DNA from: Anaerospora hongkongensis
GTDB taxonomy: Bacteria > Bacillota > Negativicutes > Sporomusales > DSM-15969
Direction of reading: 5' to 3'
Length of the DNA: 64,000 bases
Assembly (NCBI RefSeq): GCF_004339805.1
Contig: NZ_SLUI01000015.1
Span: 59,568-123,567, forward strand
Shown: piece by piece, positions 51,408-60,193 of the stretch
Numbering within the stretch: the first letter of the stretch is position 1
How the letters are laid out: every line of letters begins with the position of its first letter
Notes under the pieces: generated by a model
The model's input: the letters and a program-made list of their open reading frames with translations, nothing else
Databases searched by the model: none
Told to the model about the DNA's origin: nothing
Program-made: the position numbers and the translations under genes

Positions 51408-51761
51408 ATGAAGGTAATAAAAATGCTGCTGATTGGTGTTGGTGCCGGGCTTGCCAGCGGCTTGCTCGGGATCGGCGGAGCTATTATTATGGTGCCGGGC
51501 ATGGTGTATATTCTTGGTCTCAGTCAGCATATGGCTAATGCTACTTCGTTAGCGGTTGTGATTCCGAGTGCTGTTGTAAGTGCCGCCGTATATCAGTCTT
51601 TTGGTCAGCTTGATACCACTCTGGCAGCGTTATTTGCTGCAGGAGGGATGGCCGGAGCCTATCTGGGCGCTGCATTACTGCCAAGAGTGCAGCCGGAACA
51701 CCTGCGGCGTATTTTCAGCGTATTGACCTTTGCTCTGGCAGTAAGGATGTGGTTTTCGTAA
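51408..51761 (+). CDS. Half-length TSUP protein, first of a pair
   Basis: 117 aa with about four hydrophobic helices, corresponding to one repeat of a TSUP transporter. Signature GLASGLLGIGGAIIMVPGMV near residue 15 and QHMANATSLAVVIPSAVVSA. ATG 51408 is at best distance from GCGGAGG (51394-51400); ATG 51402 is too close. Its stop overlaps the start of the second half (TAATG). There is no frameshift that would join them: both have proper starts and complete ends. Confidence 0.85.
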   Translation: MKVIKMLLIGVGAGLASGLLGIGGAIIMVPGMVYILGLSQHMANATSLAVVIPSAVVSAAVYQSFGQLDTTLAALFAAGGMAGAYLGAALLPRVQPEHLRRIFSVLTFALAVRMWFS

Positions 51762-52135
51762 TGATTTTGCTTGCGATTTTGACAGGTGTTGTCACCGGTG
51801 TTTTAAGCGGCTTGCTGGGAATTGGCGGCGGGGCAATTTTGGTAGTGTCAGCAGTTTTTCTAATGGATATTAATCAGCACATGGCTCAAGCGGCTGCCAT
51901 TGTGGCGATGATACCAACTGCGCTGGTAGGCGTATGGCGGCATCACCAAAACGGCTTGATTCATTACCCTGTTGCCTTGGTACTGGCAGCAGGGGCTTTA
52001 GTCGGCAGTGTCTCAGGTGCTTATATTGCCAACTTGTTACCGGAGGCAATACTGCGTAAGGTTTTTAGCATTTTCTTCGTAATCATAAGTATTCAGTTAT
52101 TCTGGAGTTCGCGCAAGGTACGGCAAAAGGGATAG
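51761..52135 (+). CDS. Half-length TSUP protein, second of a pair
   Basis: 124 aa, about four helices, with the same repeat signature as its neighbour (GVLSGLLGIGGGAILVVSAVF, QHMAQAAAIVAMIPTALVG). It starts at ATG 51761 overlapping the previous stop, so the two are translationally coupled and presumably assemble as a heterodimer equal to one full transporter. Substrate unknown. Confidence 0.85.
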   Translation: MILLAILTGVVTGVLSGLLGIGGGAILVVSAVFLMDINQHMAQAAAIVAMIPTALVGVWRHHQNGLIHYPVALVLAAGALVGSVSGAYIANLLPEAILRKVFSIFFVIISIQLFWSSRKVRQKG

Positions 52136-52138
52136 CAA

Positions 52139-52175
52139 AAGAACAGGCAGCATTCTACAAGCCGCCTGTTCTTGT
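52139..52175. terminator. Bidirectional terminator between TSUP and YtaF genes
   Basis: AAGAACAGGC / GCCTGTTCTT with a 15-base loop; T-rich on both sides. The genes converge. Confidence 0.8.
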
Positions 52176-52820
52176 TTATTTTAGTCTGAATAAGCCGATT
52201 AATATCAAAATAGTTCCCGGCAGGTAGGGAAATCGGCTTTTAAGCTCTTCCGTAAAAAAACGGTTGGCAGTATAGATGCCTGTCAGTATCAAACCCATCT
52301 GAATGAGTGCCATGATGACCGGGGTATAAATAGGAAGCAGACCCATAAGAGCAGCTGCAAAGGTTGCCACCATATTATCAACACCAAGCGCCAATCCAAG
52401 GAAGAAGGCTTCAACAGTGCTGATGCTTAGTGATTCGTCAAAGTCGGCTGATTCCGGCCGCGCCATAATGCTGATGACAAGTTTTCCAACCGCAAAGGTA
52501 AGCTTGCGGGCTGTTACTTCGCCTTCGATGTGGTACTGCTTTACATCGCGGGTAAAATACTCCTGAAACAGACTGAAGGCTCCTATGGCAATCAGCAACA
52601 GCGAACCGCCGATGATGGCAAGCTGGGTATCAATCCAAGTGCCGAGTAGTGTGGCGCAAATCATGGATAATGCAGTACAGACGCAAGTAACTGTGCCGAC
52701 GATACATAGGGAAGTGAAGGGGATTTTAATATTCTTTATGCCGTATGCCATTCCGGCAGCCAGTGCATCCAGGCTTACTGCCAGCCCCAGCGACAGGGCA
52801 TAAAAAAAGCTCGTAAACAT
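52176..52820 (-). CDS. YtaF-type sporulation membrane protein (MntP-like), copy 1
   Basis: 214 aa with six hydrophobic helices in two repeats, each with a conserved aspartate in a helix (SLDALAAGMAYGIKNI near residue 15; LGVDNMVATFAAALMG near 145). This is the YtaF sporulation family, related to the MntP manganese exporter. A hydrophilic loop (about 85-125) separates the halves. ATG 52820 with TAGGAGGTT on the minus strand. Second of two tandem paralogues; 22 bases separate them. Confidence 0.85.
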   Translation of the reverse strand: MFTSFFYALSLGLAVSLDALAAGMAYGIKNIKIPFTSLCIVGTVTCVCTALSMICATLLGTWIDTQLAIIGGSLLLIAIGAFSLFQEYFTRDVKQYHIEGEVTARKLTFAVGKLVISIMARPESADFDESLSISTVEAFFLGLALGVDNMVATFAAALMGLLPIYTPVIMALIQMGLILTGIYTANRFFTEELKSRFPYLPGTILILIGLFRLK

Positions 52821-52842
52821 GAAAACCTCCTAGATGTATTAA

Positions 52843-53487
52843 TTAAGCAAGCCTGATTAGACCAAGAAATATTAAGAGGATTCCCGGCAGGTAGGGAAAG
52901 CGCTGCTTTAATGTCTCCGGGATAAAGCGGTTCGAAGCGTAGCAGCCGTAGCTGATGCAGATCATATGCGTGATACCGACGGCCGGTGGAGTATAGAGCG
53001 GCAGTACTCCCATGAGGGCAGCCGCAAAGGTTCCAACCATGGCATCCAAACCGACAGCCAGGCCTAAAAAAACCGCTTCCAGTGAACTGATGTAGCCCAG
53101 GCGGTCGACATCGGCTGTTTCCGGCTTAGCCATAATGCTGATAACAAGCTGGCCAACGGAAATAGTCAGTTTGTGGGCTGTTACTTCTCCGTCCAGCTCA
53201 TAAGAAGGCACATTACGGGTCAAGTATTGCTGGAAAAGGCTCCAGGCTCCTAATAAGATCAACAGCAGCGCGCCGGTAACGATTGCTGCGCTGGTATTGA
53301 TAAAACTCCCCAGCACATAAGCGCAGAACATGGCGATAGTCGTCAGAATGGTAGCTACTACGCCTACAATTGCCAGAGAGATAAAGGGCATGCGGATATT
53401 TTTCAATCCGTAAGCCACGCCAGCGACAAAACCATCAATACTAACGGCTATAGCCAGCAGGATCACGTAGAAAAACCCGATATCCAA
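52843..53487 (-). CDS. YtaF-type sporulation membrane protein (MntP-like), copy 2
   Basis: 214 aa, the same length and plan as the downstream copy (SIDGFVAGVAYGLKNIRMP, LGYISSLEAVFLGLAVGLDA). The two are clearly paralogous: both keep the loop motif YxxxGEVTAxKLT and the C-terminal RFPYLPG. It is the promoter-proximal gene. ATG 53487 with GAGGAGCTG on the minus strand. Transport of Mn or another divalent metal is possible through the MntP relationship, not shown. Confidence 0.85.
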   Translation of the reverse strand: MDIGFFYVILLAIAVSIDGFVAGVAYGLKNIRMPFISLAIVGVVATILTTIAMFCAYVLGSFINTSAAIVTGALLLILLGAWSLFQQYLTRNVPSYELDGEVTAHKLTISVGQLVISIMAKPETADVDRLGYISSLEAVFLGLAVGLDAMVGTFAAALMGVLPLYTPPAVGITHMICISYGCYASNRFIPETLKQRFPYLPGILLIFLGLIRLA

Positions 53488-53666
53488 GATCGTCAGCTCC
53501 TCGGCATAATTAATAATTAACTTTCTCCTTACTATATGGCGAAGGCTGCAATTTGGTTACAAGTAACATTCTTTGGGTATGCTGTTAGTAAAAGCAGGAA
53601 TTTGTGGCATTGATAGGGAAAATGTACATGTTAAAGCGCTTATGTTTATATGGTTGAGGTGAGATA

Positions 53667-56105
53667 GTGCTGGATTTTGGATTAGGTAAGGTATTGCCCA
53701 TTCGGATAGAAGACGAAATGAAGAACTCCTATATTGATTATGCCATGAGCGTAATTGTCATGAGGGCACTTCCCGATGTGCGCGACGGATTGAAGCCGGT
53801 TCACCGGCGGATTTTGTATGCGATGCATGAAGCGGGAATGACTCCTAATAAACCGTACAAAAAGTCGGCGCGTATTGTCGGTGAAGTATTAGGTAAATAT
53901 CATCCTCATGGTGATAGCTCAGTCTATGATGCTAGTGTTCGTCTGGCTCAAGATTTTTCCACCCGTTATCTGCTGGTGGACGGTCATGGCAATTTTGGTT
54001 CCGTAGATGGTGACTCTGCAGCTGCGATGCGGTACACGGAAGTCCGTATGTCCCGTGTTGCTGCTGAAATGCTGGCCGATATTGAGAAAGATACTGTAGA
54101 TTTTGTACCTAACTATGATGAATCATTAAAAGAACCGACCGTTCTGCCGGCAAAGATTCCTAATTTGCTGGTAAACGGCTCATCAGGTATTGCGGTCGGC
54201 ATGGCTACTAATATTCCGCCTCACAACCTGGGTGAAGTAGTAGATGGCCTGGTTATGATGATTGATGATCCCGAAGTATCCATTCAAGAGTTAATGATGG
54301 CGATCAAAGGGCCTGACTTTCCGACGGGAGGACTCATTCTTGGCCGCGAAGGTATTAAGTCCGCCTATCTTACCGGCAGGGGCAGTGTTAAGATGCGGGC
54401 GCAGGCACGCGTTGAACGCATGTCTAACGGTAAGAACCGGATTATTGTTACTGAGATTCCCTACCAGGTCAATAAAGCAAAACTCGTCGAAACAATCGCC
54501 AATTTGGTTCGTGATAAAGTCATTGATGGTATCACCGATCTCAGAGATGAAAGTGACCGCACCGGTATGCGCGTAGTTATTGAGCTGCGCCGTGATGTTA
54601 ATGCGGATGTTGTTTTGAATCAACTCTACAAGCATACGCAATTGCAGGATTCTTTTGGTGTGAATATGCTGGCATTGGTGGACGGGCGCCCTCGCGTACT
54701 GAATCTGCAGGAAGTGCTGCGTCTTTATCTGGCACATCAAAAAGATGTTATCACTCGCCGGACTCAGTTTGAACTGGAAAAGGCCAGAGCAAGGGCGCAT
54801 ATTTTAGAGGGATTAAAAATTGCTCTTGATAATCTGGATGCTGTTATTGCTACTATTCGCCGGTCGCAAACCGTTGATATAGCCAGAACGGCTTTGATGG
54901 ATGGATTCGCTTTAAGCGAAAAGCAGTCTCAGGCAATTTTGGACATGCGTTTGCAACGTCTGACTGGTCTGGAAAGAGCTAAAATTGAACAAGAGTATAA
55001 AGACATAATGGAAACTATTGAGCTGTTGGAGTCAATCCTGGCAGACGAGCATAAGGTTATGAACATCATTAAGGAAGAATTGCTGGATGTGAAAAAACGT
55101 TTCGGTGATGATCGCCGGACGGTCATAACCAGTGATGTTTCCAAGCTGGAAGTAGAAGATCTTATCGCTGTGGAAGATGTGGTTATTACCATTACTCACC
55201 AGGGATATATCAAACGGCTAAACATCGATACGTACCGCAGTCAAAAACGCGGTGGCCGCGGTGTTACCGGGATGGGGACAAAAGAAGAAGATTTTGTGGT
55301 ACACTTATTTGTGGCTACCACTCATCATAATATTCTCTTCTTTACTAACCGGGGCCGCGTATACCGGCTGAAAGCTTATGAAATTGCCGAAGCCAGTCGT
55401 ACAGCTAAGGGAACGGCGGTTGTCAACCTGCTGCCGCTTGAGCAGAATGAAAAAATTACAGCCGTAATACCGATAAAAGAATTCGCTGAGAAACGGTTCC
55501 TGTTTATGGCGACCCGGAAGGGAATTGTCAAGAAAACCGAGCTTACCGAATTTGATACAGCCAGAAAAGGCGGCTTAATTGCAATCAACCTTGATGAAGA
55601 CGATGATCTGATTGATGTTAAGCTTACGAACGGTGAGCAGCATATCATTCTGGGCACACGCGACGGTATGGCGATTCACTTTGCCGAAAAAGAAGTGCGC
55701 GTTATGGGGCGGACCGCTCACGGGGTCAAAGGCATTAGCCTGGATGATGGCGACGTCGTGGTTGGCGTCGATGTAGTCAAACCGGACAATGAAGTACTGA
55801 CTGTCAGTGAGGAAGGTTACGGTAAGCGGACGCTGGTTCGCGAATACCGCACCCAATCCAGAGGCGGTAAAGGCGTTATTAACCTCAAAGTCACGGAGAA
55901 GACCGGCAAGGTAGTGGGGCTTAAGCTAGTCCGGCCAGGTCAAGAGCTGATGCTGATCACCAGTGACGGCATCGTTATCCGTATTGAAATTGACGAAATA
56001 TCTGTTATTAGCCGCAATACGCAGGGAGTAACTCTTATGCGTACCAGTGCCGAAGATAAGGTAGTTGCGCTGGCCACAGTGGAAAAGAAAACAGATAGTG
56101 ATTAA
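53667..56105 (+). CDS. gyrA: DNA gyrase subunit A
   Basis: 812-aa subunit that cuts and rejoins DNA during supercoiling. Catalytic Tyr123 in AAMRYTEV; the quinolone region reads [10 protein letters not shown] with the usual Ser and Asp, i.e. no resistance substitution at those positions. The C-terminal beta-pinwheel carries the GyrA box QKRGGRG, which marks gyrase rather than topoisomerase IV ParC. GTG 53667 with TTGAGGTGAG upstream. gyrB is not adjacent, unlike the common gyrB-gyrA pair. Confidence 0.96.
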   Translation: MLDFGLGKVLPIRIEDEMKNSYIDYAMSVIVMRALPDVRDGLKPVHRRILYAMHEAGMTPNKPYKKSARIVGEVLGKYHPHGDSSVYDASVRLAQDFSTRYLLVDGHGNFGSVDGDSAAAMRYTEVRMSRVAAEMLADIEKDTVDFVPNYDESLKEPTVLPAKIPNLLVNGSSGIAVGMATNIPPHNLGEVVDGLVMMIDDPEVSIQELMMAIKGPDFPTGGLILGREGIKSAYLTGRGSVKMRAQARVERMSNGKNRIIVTEIPYQVNKAKLVETIANLVRDKVIDGITDLRDESDRTGMRVVIELRRDVNADVVLNQLYKHTQLQDSFGVNMLALVDGRPRVLNLQEVLRLYLAHQKDVITRRTQFELEKARARAHILEGLKIALDNLDAVIATIRRSQTVDIARTALMDGFALSEKQSQAILDMRLQRLTGLERAKIEQEYKDIMETIELLESILADEHKVMNIIKEELLDVKKRFGDDRRTVITSDVSKLEVEDLIAVEDVVITITHQGYIKRLNIDTYRSQKRGGRGVTGMGTKEEDFVVHLFVATTHHNILFFTNRGRVYRLKAYEIAEASRTAKGTAVVNLLPLEQNEKITAVIPIKEFAEKRFLFMATRKGIVKKTELTEFDTARKGGLIAINLDEDDDLIDVKLTNGEQHIILGTRDGMAIHFAEKEVRVMGRTAHGVKGISLDDGDVVVGVDVVKPDNEVLTVSEEGYGKRTLVREYRTQSRGGKGVINLKVTEKTGKVVGLKLVRPGQELMLITSDGIVIRIEIDEISVISRNTQGVTLMRTSAEDKVVALATVEKKTDSD

Positions 56106-56109
56106 TAAT

Positions 56110-56144
56110 AAAACCCAGTCCATTGTATGGACTGGGTTTTATTT
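56110..56144. terminator. Bidirectional terminator, gyrA / LysR gene
   Basis: Fourteen-base stem AAAACCCAGTCCAT / ATGGACTGGGTTTT, loop TGT, ATTTT tail. Confidence 0.93.
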
Positions 56145-56154
56145 TGCCGTATGG

Positions 56155-57057
56155 TCATTGGCCGAAGTCATCCCGATAGTGAAGACGGCGGGAGTAAGAA
56201 GTTAGAAAATCAATAAAGGCCTGAGAAGCCTTAGAAAGATAGCGATCTTTTTTCCAGGCAAGTCCAATCGTTATGAATATTGGCTTGGCTAGCGGAATAC
56301 TGACGATATTAGGATGATTGCGCACGACCATGTTCATTAGAAAGGAAATTCCTACGTTGCTTGCTACAAGTGCTTTGATTGTTTCAATCTGGTTTGAGGA
56401 AAAGACAATATGAGGGGTAAAATCATGGCGGGAACATTCCTCCAGAATTAACTGCCTGTGAAGAAATTCTTCTTTCAGCATAATAAAAGATTCAGATTTT
56501 AAACTATGAAAATCAATACTGGTATTGCCCCTCAAGGGATGATCGGGCGAAACGCACAGCATAATTTGTTCTCTAGTGATAGGAATGGTGTTTAAGGATT
56601 GATTATTCTCGGGTAGGATGATTATGCCCAAGTCCAGTTCTTCTTTTTCCAGCATCGTTCTTGCCGCCAGCGAACCGGCTTCAAATACGGCGAGGTCAAG
56701 AGTGGGATAGGCATTTTTGAAATGAGTAAAGATGTTAGGAAACAAATATGCGCCGATCATGGGAGGAGCGGCAAACTTTATGGTACCTTTGTGAAGGTTT
56801 TTGAAGTCATTCATTTCCGACAGCGCCTGCTGTACCTCATACAGAATTTTCTCAGCCCGCAAATGAAAAGCCTGCCCTTCCGGCGTAAGCGTCACTTTTT
56901 TTTGGCTGCGGTCAAAGAGCTGAAGGCCGAGCTCATCTTCCAGCTTATGAATCGCGTTCGTAATAGAGGGTTGGGCAATATGAAGAACTTCAGCCGCCCT
57001 GGTAAAATTGCGCAAGCTGCTCACTTTATAAAAATACTCTAACTGCCTAAATTCCAC
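56155..57057 (-). CDS. LysR-family transcriptional regulator
   Basis: 300 aa. Winged helix-turn-helix at residues 1-60 (FRQLEYFYKVSSLRNFTRAA, AQPSITNAIHKLEDELG), then a linker helix and the periplasmic-binding-type sensor. GTG 57057 (MEFRQLEYF) fits the AAGGAGGG site better than the TTG one codon earlier. It is divergent from the dicarboxylate transporter gene, so it most likely activates the transport-fumarase-reductase genes in response to malate, fumarate or a related acid. Confidence 0.92.
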   Translation of the reverse strand: MEFRQLEYFYKVSSLRNFTRAAEVLHIAQPSITNAIHKLEDELGLQLFDRSQKKVTLTPEGQAFHLRAEKILYEVQQALSEMNDFKNLHKGTIKFAAPPMIGAYLFPNIFTHFKNAYPTLDLAVFEAGSLAARTMLEKEELDLGIIILPENNQSLNTIPITREQIMLCVSPDHPLRGNTSIDFHSLKSESFIMLKEEFLHRQLILEECSRHDFTPHIVFSSNQIETIKALVASNVGISFLMNMVVRNHPNIVSIPLAKPIFITIGLAWKKDRYLSKASQAFIDFLTSYSRRLHYRDDFGQ

Positions 57058-57236
57058 CAAATACCCTCCTTGTTAATCGCTTGCCAGAGCCCGATAGCTC
57101 TAGGCTATTATACCATAGCTTATGAATATTTTAAATATTGTGTCATAAATGCTACAGTAATGATAAGTTATTACTTGGATTTCCGTAATTTTAGGAACCA
57201 GTAGTACGGTAAGCAAATTTAGGAGGAGTGTTTGTC
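57058..57236. promoter_or_regulatory. Divergent control region of lysR and the dicarboxylate genes
   Basis: Minus strand has a TATAAT (about 57110-57115) for lysR. On the plus strand TTGTGT, 17 bases, TGATAA (about 57138-57166) is a weak promoter candidate. An imperfect dyad TAATGATAAGTTATTA overlaps it and could be the LysR site. Confidence 0.4.
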
Positions 57237-58640
57237 ATGAACGGTAAGTTTGTACGGGCATTGGCCACTATCGCTCTCGGCGCAATTCTTTGGTTCATCC
57301 CGGTTCCTCAGGGGGTAACCCCCCAGGCTTGGCATCTCATGGCCATCTTTGTGGCGACAATTTTTGGTTTTATCCTTCAGCCAATGCCTATCGGTGCTGT
57401 AGCCTTAGTGAGTATCACTTTCACGGCTGTTGTAGGTGTGCTGAAACCGGCAGAAGCGCTCAGCGGCTTCTCGAATACTACTATTTGGTTGATCGTGTCA
57501 GCTTTTCTGTTTGCAAAAGGGTTCATTAAAACCGGCTTAGGCCGCCGTATTGCTTATGTACTTATTCGTGCTATTGGAGACAGTACCTTAAAATTAGGTT
57601 ATACGCTGGTACTCAGTGATTTAATTATCAGCCCGGCCACCCCTTCGAACACTGCCCGTGCCGGTGGGATTATTTTCCCTATCGTACGCAGTCTTTGTAC
57701 GGCATTTGATTCGGAGCCCGGCACTTCTGCCCGTAAGGTAGGCAGTTACCTTATGCAGACAGCTTATCAAGGTAATACGATCACTTCTGCTATGTTTCTT
57801 ACCTCTATGGCGGGAAATCCATTGATTGCACTATTAGCGGCGCAAGCATTGCACATTCAAATTACCTGGGGCCAATGGGCTCTTGCGGCAGCCGTTCCCG
57901 GTCTTATTTCTGTTTTAGTTGTACCTTACTTTTTGTATAAGTTTTATCCGCCGGAAATTACCAAAACTCCTGAGGCCAAATCGCTTGCTGCTGCAGAGCT
58001 AAAGAAAATGGGGGCTATGAGTAGAGGCGAAAAAATTGTTTCCCTGGTTTTTGTGGGAGCTTTAGCATTATGGAGTACGTCTCAATATACCAAGCTGGAC
58101 GCTACTGTCGTTGCTATGATGGCGGTTGTTGTGATGCTGGCAACCGAAGTTCTGGAGTGGAAAGATGTTTTGGAGGAAAAAGGTGCCTGGGACACGTTAA
58201 TCTGGATGGGCAGTTTGGTCGGTTTAGCTGATTTCCTGTCTAAACTGGGTTTTATTCCCTGGTTTGCTAAAGCGGTTGCTGCCAGTATTGCCGGTGTTCC
58301 CTGGGTTCCGGCCTTTGTTATCCTTACAGTCGTCTACTTATATGCGCATTATGCCTTCGCCAGCTTGACAGCTCATATTACTGCCATGTACTCCGCTTTT
58401 ATTGCAGTAGCTGTTGCGGCAGGTGCACCTCCTTACCTGGCTGCTTTGGCATTAGGCTTTATGTCCAACTTGTGCATGTCACTTACCCACTATGCCGCCG
58501 GTCCTTCGCCTATTTATTTTGGTGCAGGTTTTGTTGATCAAAACACATGGTGGCGATTAGGGTTTATTATCTCGGTGATTAATCTGATCATTTGGGTAGG
58601 TTTCGGAGCAATTTGGTGGAAAGTGCTTGGCTTGTGGTAG
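57237..58640 (+). CDS. DASS-family anion:sodium symporter (dicarboxylate transporter)
   Basis: 467-aa membrane protein with about twelve helices and the DASS/SLC13 substrate motif in ATPSNTARAGGII (SNT, about residues 135-137). A second SNL in FMSNLCMSLTHYAAGPSPIYFG is the matching site in the other repeat. The plan is that of CitT/YflS-type malate, 2-oxoglutarate or succinate carriers. ATG 57237 with AGGAGGAG upstream. Followed by fumarase and fumarate reductase, so malate or fumarate uptake, or exchange for succinate, is likely. Confidence 0.92.
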   Translation: MNGKFVRALATIALGAILWFIPVPQGVTPQAWHLMAIFVATIFGFILQPMPIGAVALVSITFTAVVGVLKPAEALSGFSNTTIWLIVSAFLFAKGFIKTGLGRRIAYVLIRAIGDSTLKLGYTLVLSDLIISPATPSNTARAGGIIFPIVRSLCTAFDSEPGTSARKVGSYLMQTAYQGNTITSAMFLTSMAGNPLIALLAAQALHIQITWGQWALAAAVPGLISVLVVPYFLYKFYPPEITKTPEAKSLAAAELKKMGAMSRGEKIVSLVFVGALALWSTSQYTKLDATVVAMMAVVVMLATEVLEWKDVLEEKGAWDTLIWMGSLVGLADFLSKLGFIPWFAKAVAASIAGVPWVPAFVILTVVYLYAHYAFASLTAHITAMYSAFIAVAVAAGAPPYLAALALGFMSNLCMSLTHYAAGPSPIYFGAGFVDQNTWWRLGFIISVINLIIWVGFGAIWWKVLGLW

Positions 58641-58694
58641 GAATGACGGAAAAATACGAGAATTAATACTACACAAACGAAAGGAGCCTATAAA

Positions 58695-59540
58695 ATGCGA
58701 ACAATTACTGCGCAAGCAATTACGGATGCTGTAGCCAAGCTAGCTATTGATGCCAATTATTACTTATCGGAAGATGTCTATAATGCCCTGGTAGACGGAC
58801 AGCAGAAAGAAGAGTCTCCTCTTGGCAAAGATATTATCGGCCAGATTCTTCAGAATGCCTGTATTGCAAGAGATGAAGCCAAACCGATGTGTCAGGATAC
58901 GGGCCTGGCAGTTGTCTTCGTCGAGCTGGGGCAAGATGCTCATATTGTGGGCGGTACACTGGAAGCGGCAATAAATGCCGGTGTGGCCAAGGGCTATACC
59001 GAAGGATATCTGCGTAAATCTTCCGTGGCTGAACCGCTTTTTAACCGGAAAAACACGGGGGATAATACTCCGGCAATTATTCATCTGGAAAGTGTGCCGG
59101 GAGACCAGCTTAAAATTTTACTTGCTCCCAAAGGCGCAGGCAGTGAAAACAAAAGCGGGTTGAAAATGCTGGTTCCAGCAGACGGCATTGCAGGCGTGAA
59201 AAAATTTGTGTTAGATACGGTTATTAGTGCTGGCTCCAGTACCTGTCCACCAATCGTTGTCGGTATTGGTATTGGTGGTACGATGGATAAAGCGGCGTAT
59301 CTTGCTAAAAAAGCGCTTATCCGTCCGCTGACCGAGCGGAATGCTCATCCTGAATACGCTAAGCTGGAAGCAGAACTGTTAGAACTCATTAATAAAACGG
59401 GAATCGGACCACAGGGACTGGGCGGCTGTACTACGGCGCTTGCTGTTAATATTGAATGGTTTCCAACACATATTGCCTCATTGCCGGTAGCGGTGAATAT
59501 CAACTGCCATGCAACCAGGCATGCCGAAGTGACGCTGTAG
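58695..59540 (+). CDS. Fumarate hydratase class I, alpha subunit
   Basis: 281-aa N-terminal half of the oxygen-sensitive [4Fe-4S] fumarase, present as a separate subunit in anaerobes. Cluster-ligand cysteines appear in MCQDTG (near 57), GSSTCPP (near 180) and LGGCTTA. ATG 58695 after GAAAGGAGCC. The beta subunit follows 13 bases later. The two-subunit family also includes L(+)-tartrate dehydratase, but the reductase genes downstream argue for fumarate. Confidence 0.93.
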   Translation: MRTITAQAITDAVAKLAIDANYYLSEDVYNALVDGQQKEESPLGKDIIGQILQNACIARDEAKPMCQDTGLAVVFVELGQDAHIVGGTLEAAINAGVAKGYTEGYLRKSSVAEPLFNRKNTGDNTPAIIHLESVPGDQLKILLAPKGAGSENKSGLKMLVPADGIAGVKKFVLDTVISAGSSTCPPIVVGIGIGGTMDKAAYLAKKALIRPLTERNAHPEYAKLEAELLELINKTGIGPQGLGGCTTALAVNIEWFPTHIASLPVAVNINCHATRHAEVTL

Positions 59541-59553
59541 GGAGGATATGACA

Positions 59554-60111
59554 ATGACGCAACAAAAAAAAATTACTGCTCCGCTTACTGAAGATGCTGT
59601 AAAAGGCTTGAAAGCCGGCGACAGCGTTTTAATTACCGGTGTTATTTATGCTGCCCGTGATGCTGCGCATCAACGAATGATCGAAGCTTTAGACCGGGGG
59701 GAAGAGCTGCCGGTTGATCTTACCGGCCAGGTTGTTTACTATGTAGGGCCGTCGCCTGCCAAACCAGGTGAGCCGATTGGATCAGCCGGGCCGACTACAG
59801 CCGGACGCTGTGATGCCTATACTCCGCAGCTGCTGGATAAGGGCTTGAAAGGGATGATTGGCAAGGGCTATCGCTCAGATGCTGTTGTTGACAGTATGAA
59901 AAAAAATGGCGCAGTTTATTTTGTCTGTGTTGGCGGTGCCGCAGCATTGATCTCGCGCACAATCAAGGCATATGATGTCGTAGCGTATGGTGATTTGGGG
60001 CCGGAAGCATTGGCCCGCATGGAAGTAGTTGATTTCCCGGCGATCGTTGCCATCGATTGTGAGGGGCGCAACTATTACGAAGAAGGGCAAAAACCCTACA
60101 AAAAGCTGTAA
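59554..60111 (+). CDS. Fumarate hydratase class I, beta subunit
   Basis: 185-aa C-terminal half of class I fumarase (ITAPLTEDAVKGLKAGD, then GPTTAGRCDAYTPQLLD with the conserved RxD/TxxR substrate region, and YFVCVGGAAAL). The ATG at 59554 is 8 bases from GGGAGG (59540-59545) and preferred over ATG 59548. Together with the alpha subunit it interconverts malate and fumarate. Confidence 0.93.
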   Translation: MTQQKKITAPLTEDAVKGLKAGDSVLITGVIYAARDAAHQRMIEALDRGEELPVDLTGQVVYYVGPSPAKPGEPIGSAGPTTAGRCDAYTPQLLDKGLKGMIGKGYRSDAVVDSMKKNGAVYFVCVGGAAALISRTIKAYDVVAYGDLGPEALARMEVVDFPAIVAIDCEGRNYYEEGQKPYKKL

Positions 60112-60131
60112 AGGCCTATAAGCAGTACAAT

Positions 60132-60164
60132 CAAGGAGATTGACCGTCTGGGACAATCTCCTTG
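60132..60164 (+). other. Intra-operon hairpin between fumarase and reductase genes
   Basis: Perfect 11-base inverted repeat CAAGGAGATTG / CAATCTCCTTG with 11-base loop and no T-run. Probably an mRNA processing or stability element that sets different levels of the two enzymes. Confidence 0.65.
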
Positions 60165-60193
60165 GTTATAAAAAAAGATTGAGGTGTGAACTC

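Noticed and set aside
51408..52135. A single TSUP gene broken by a frameshift
   Set aside because: Each half has its own start, repeat signature and C-terminus, and the junction is a clean TAATG overlap.
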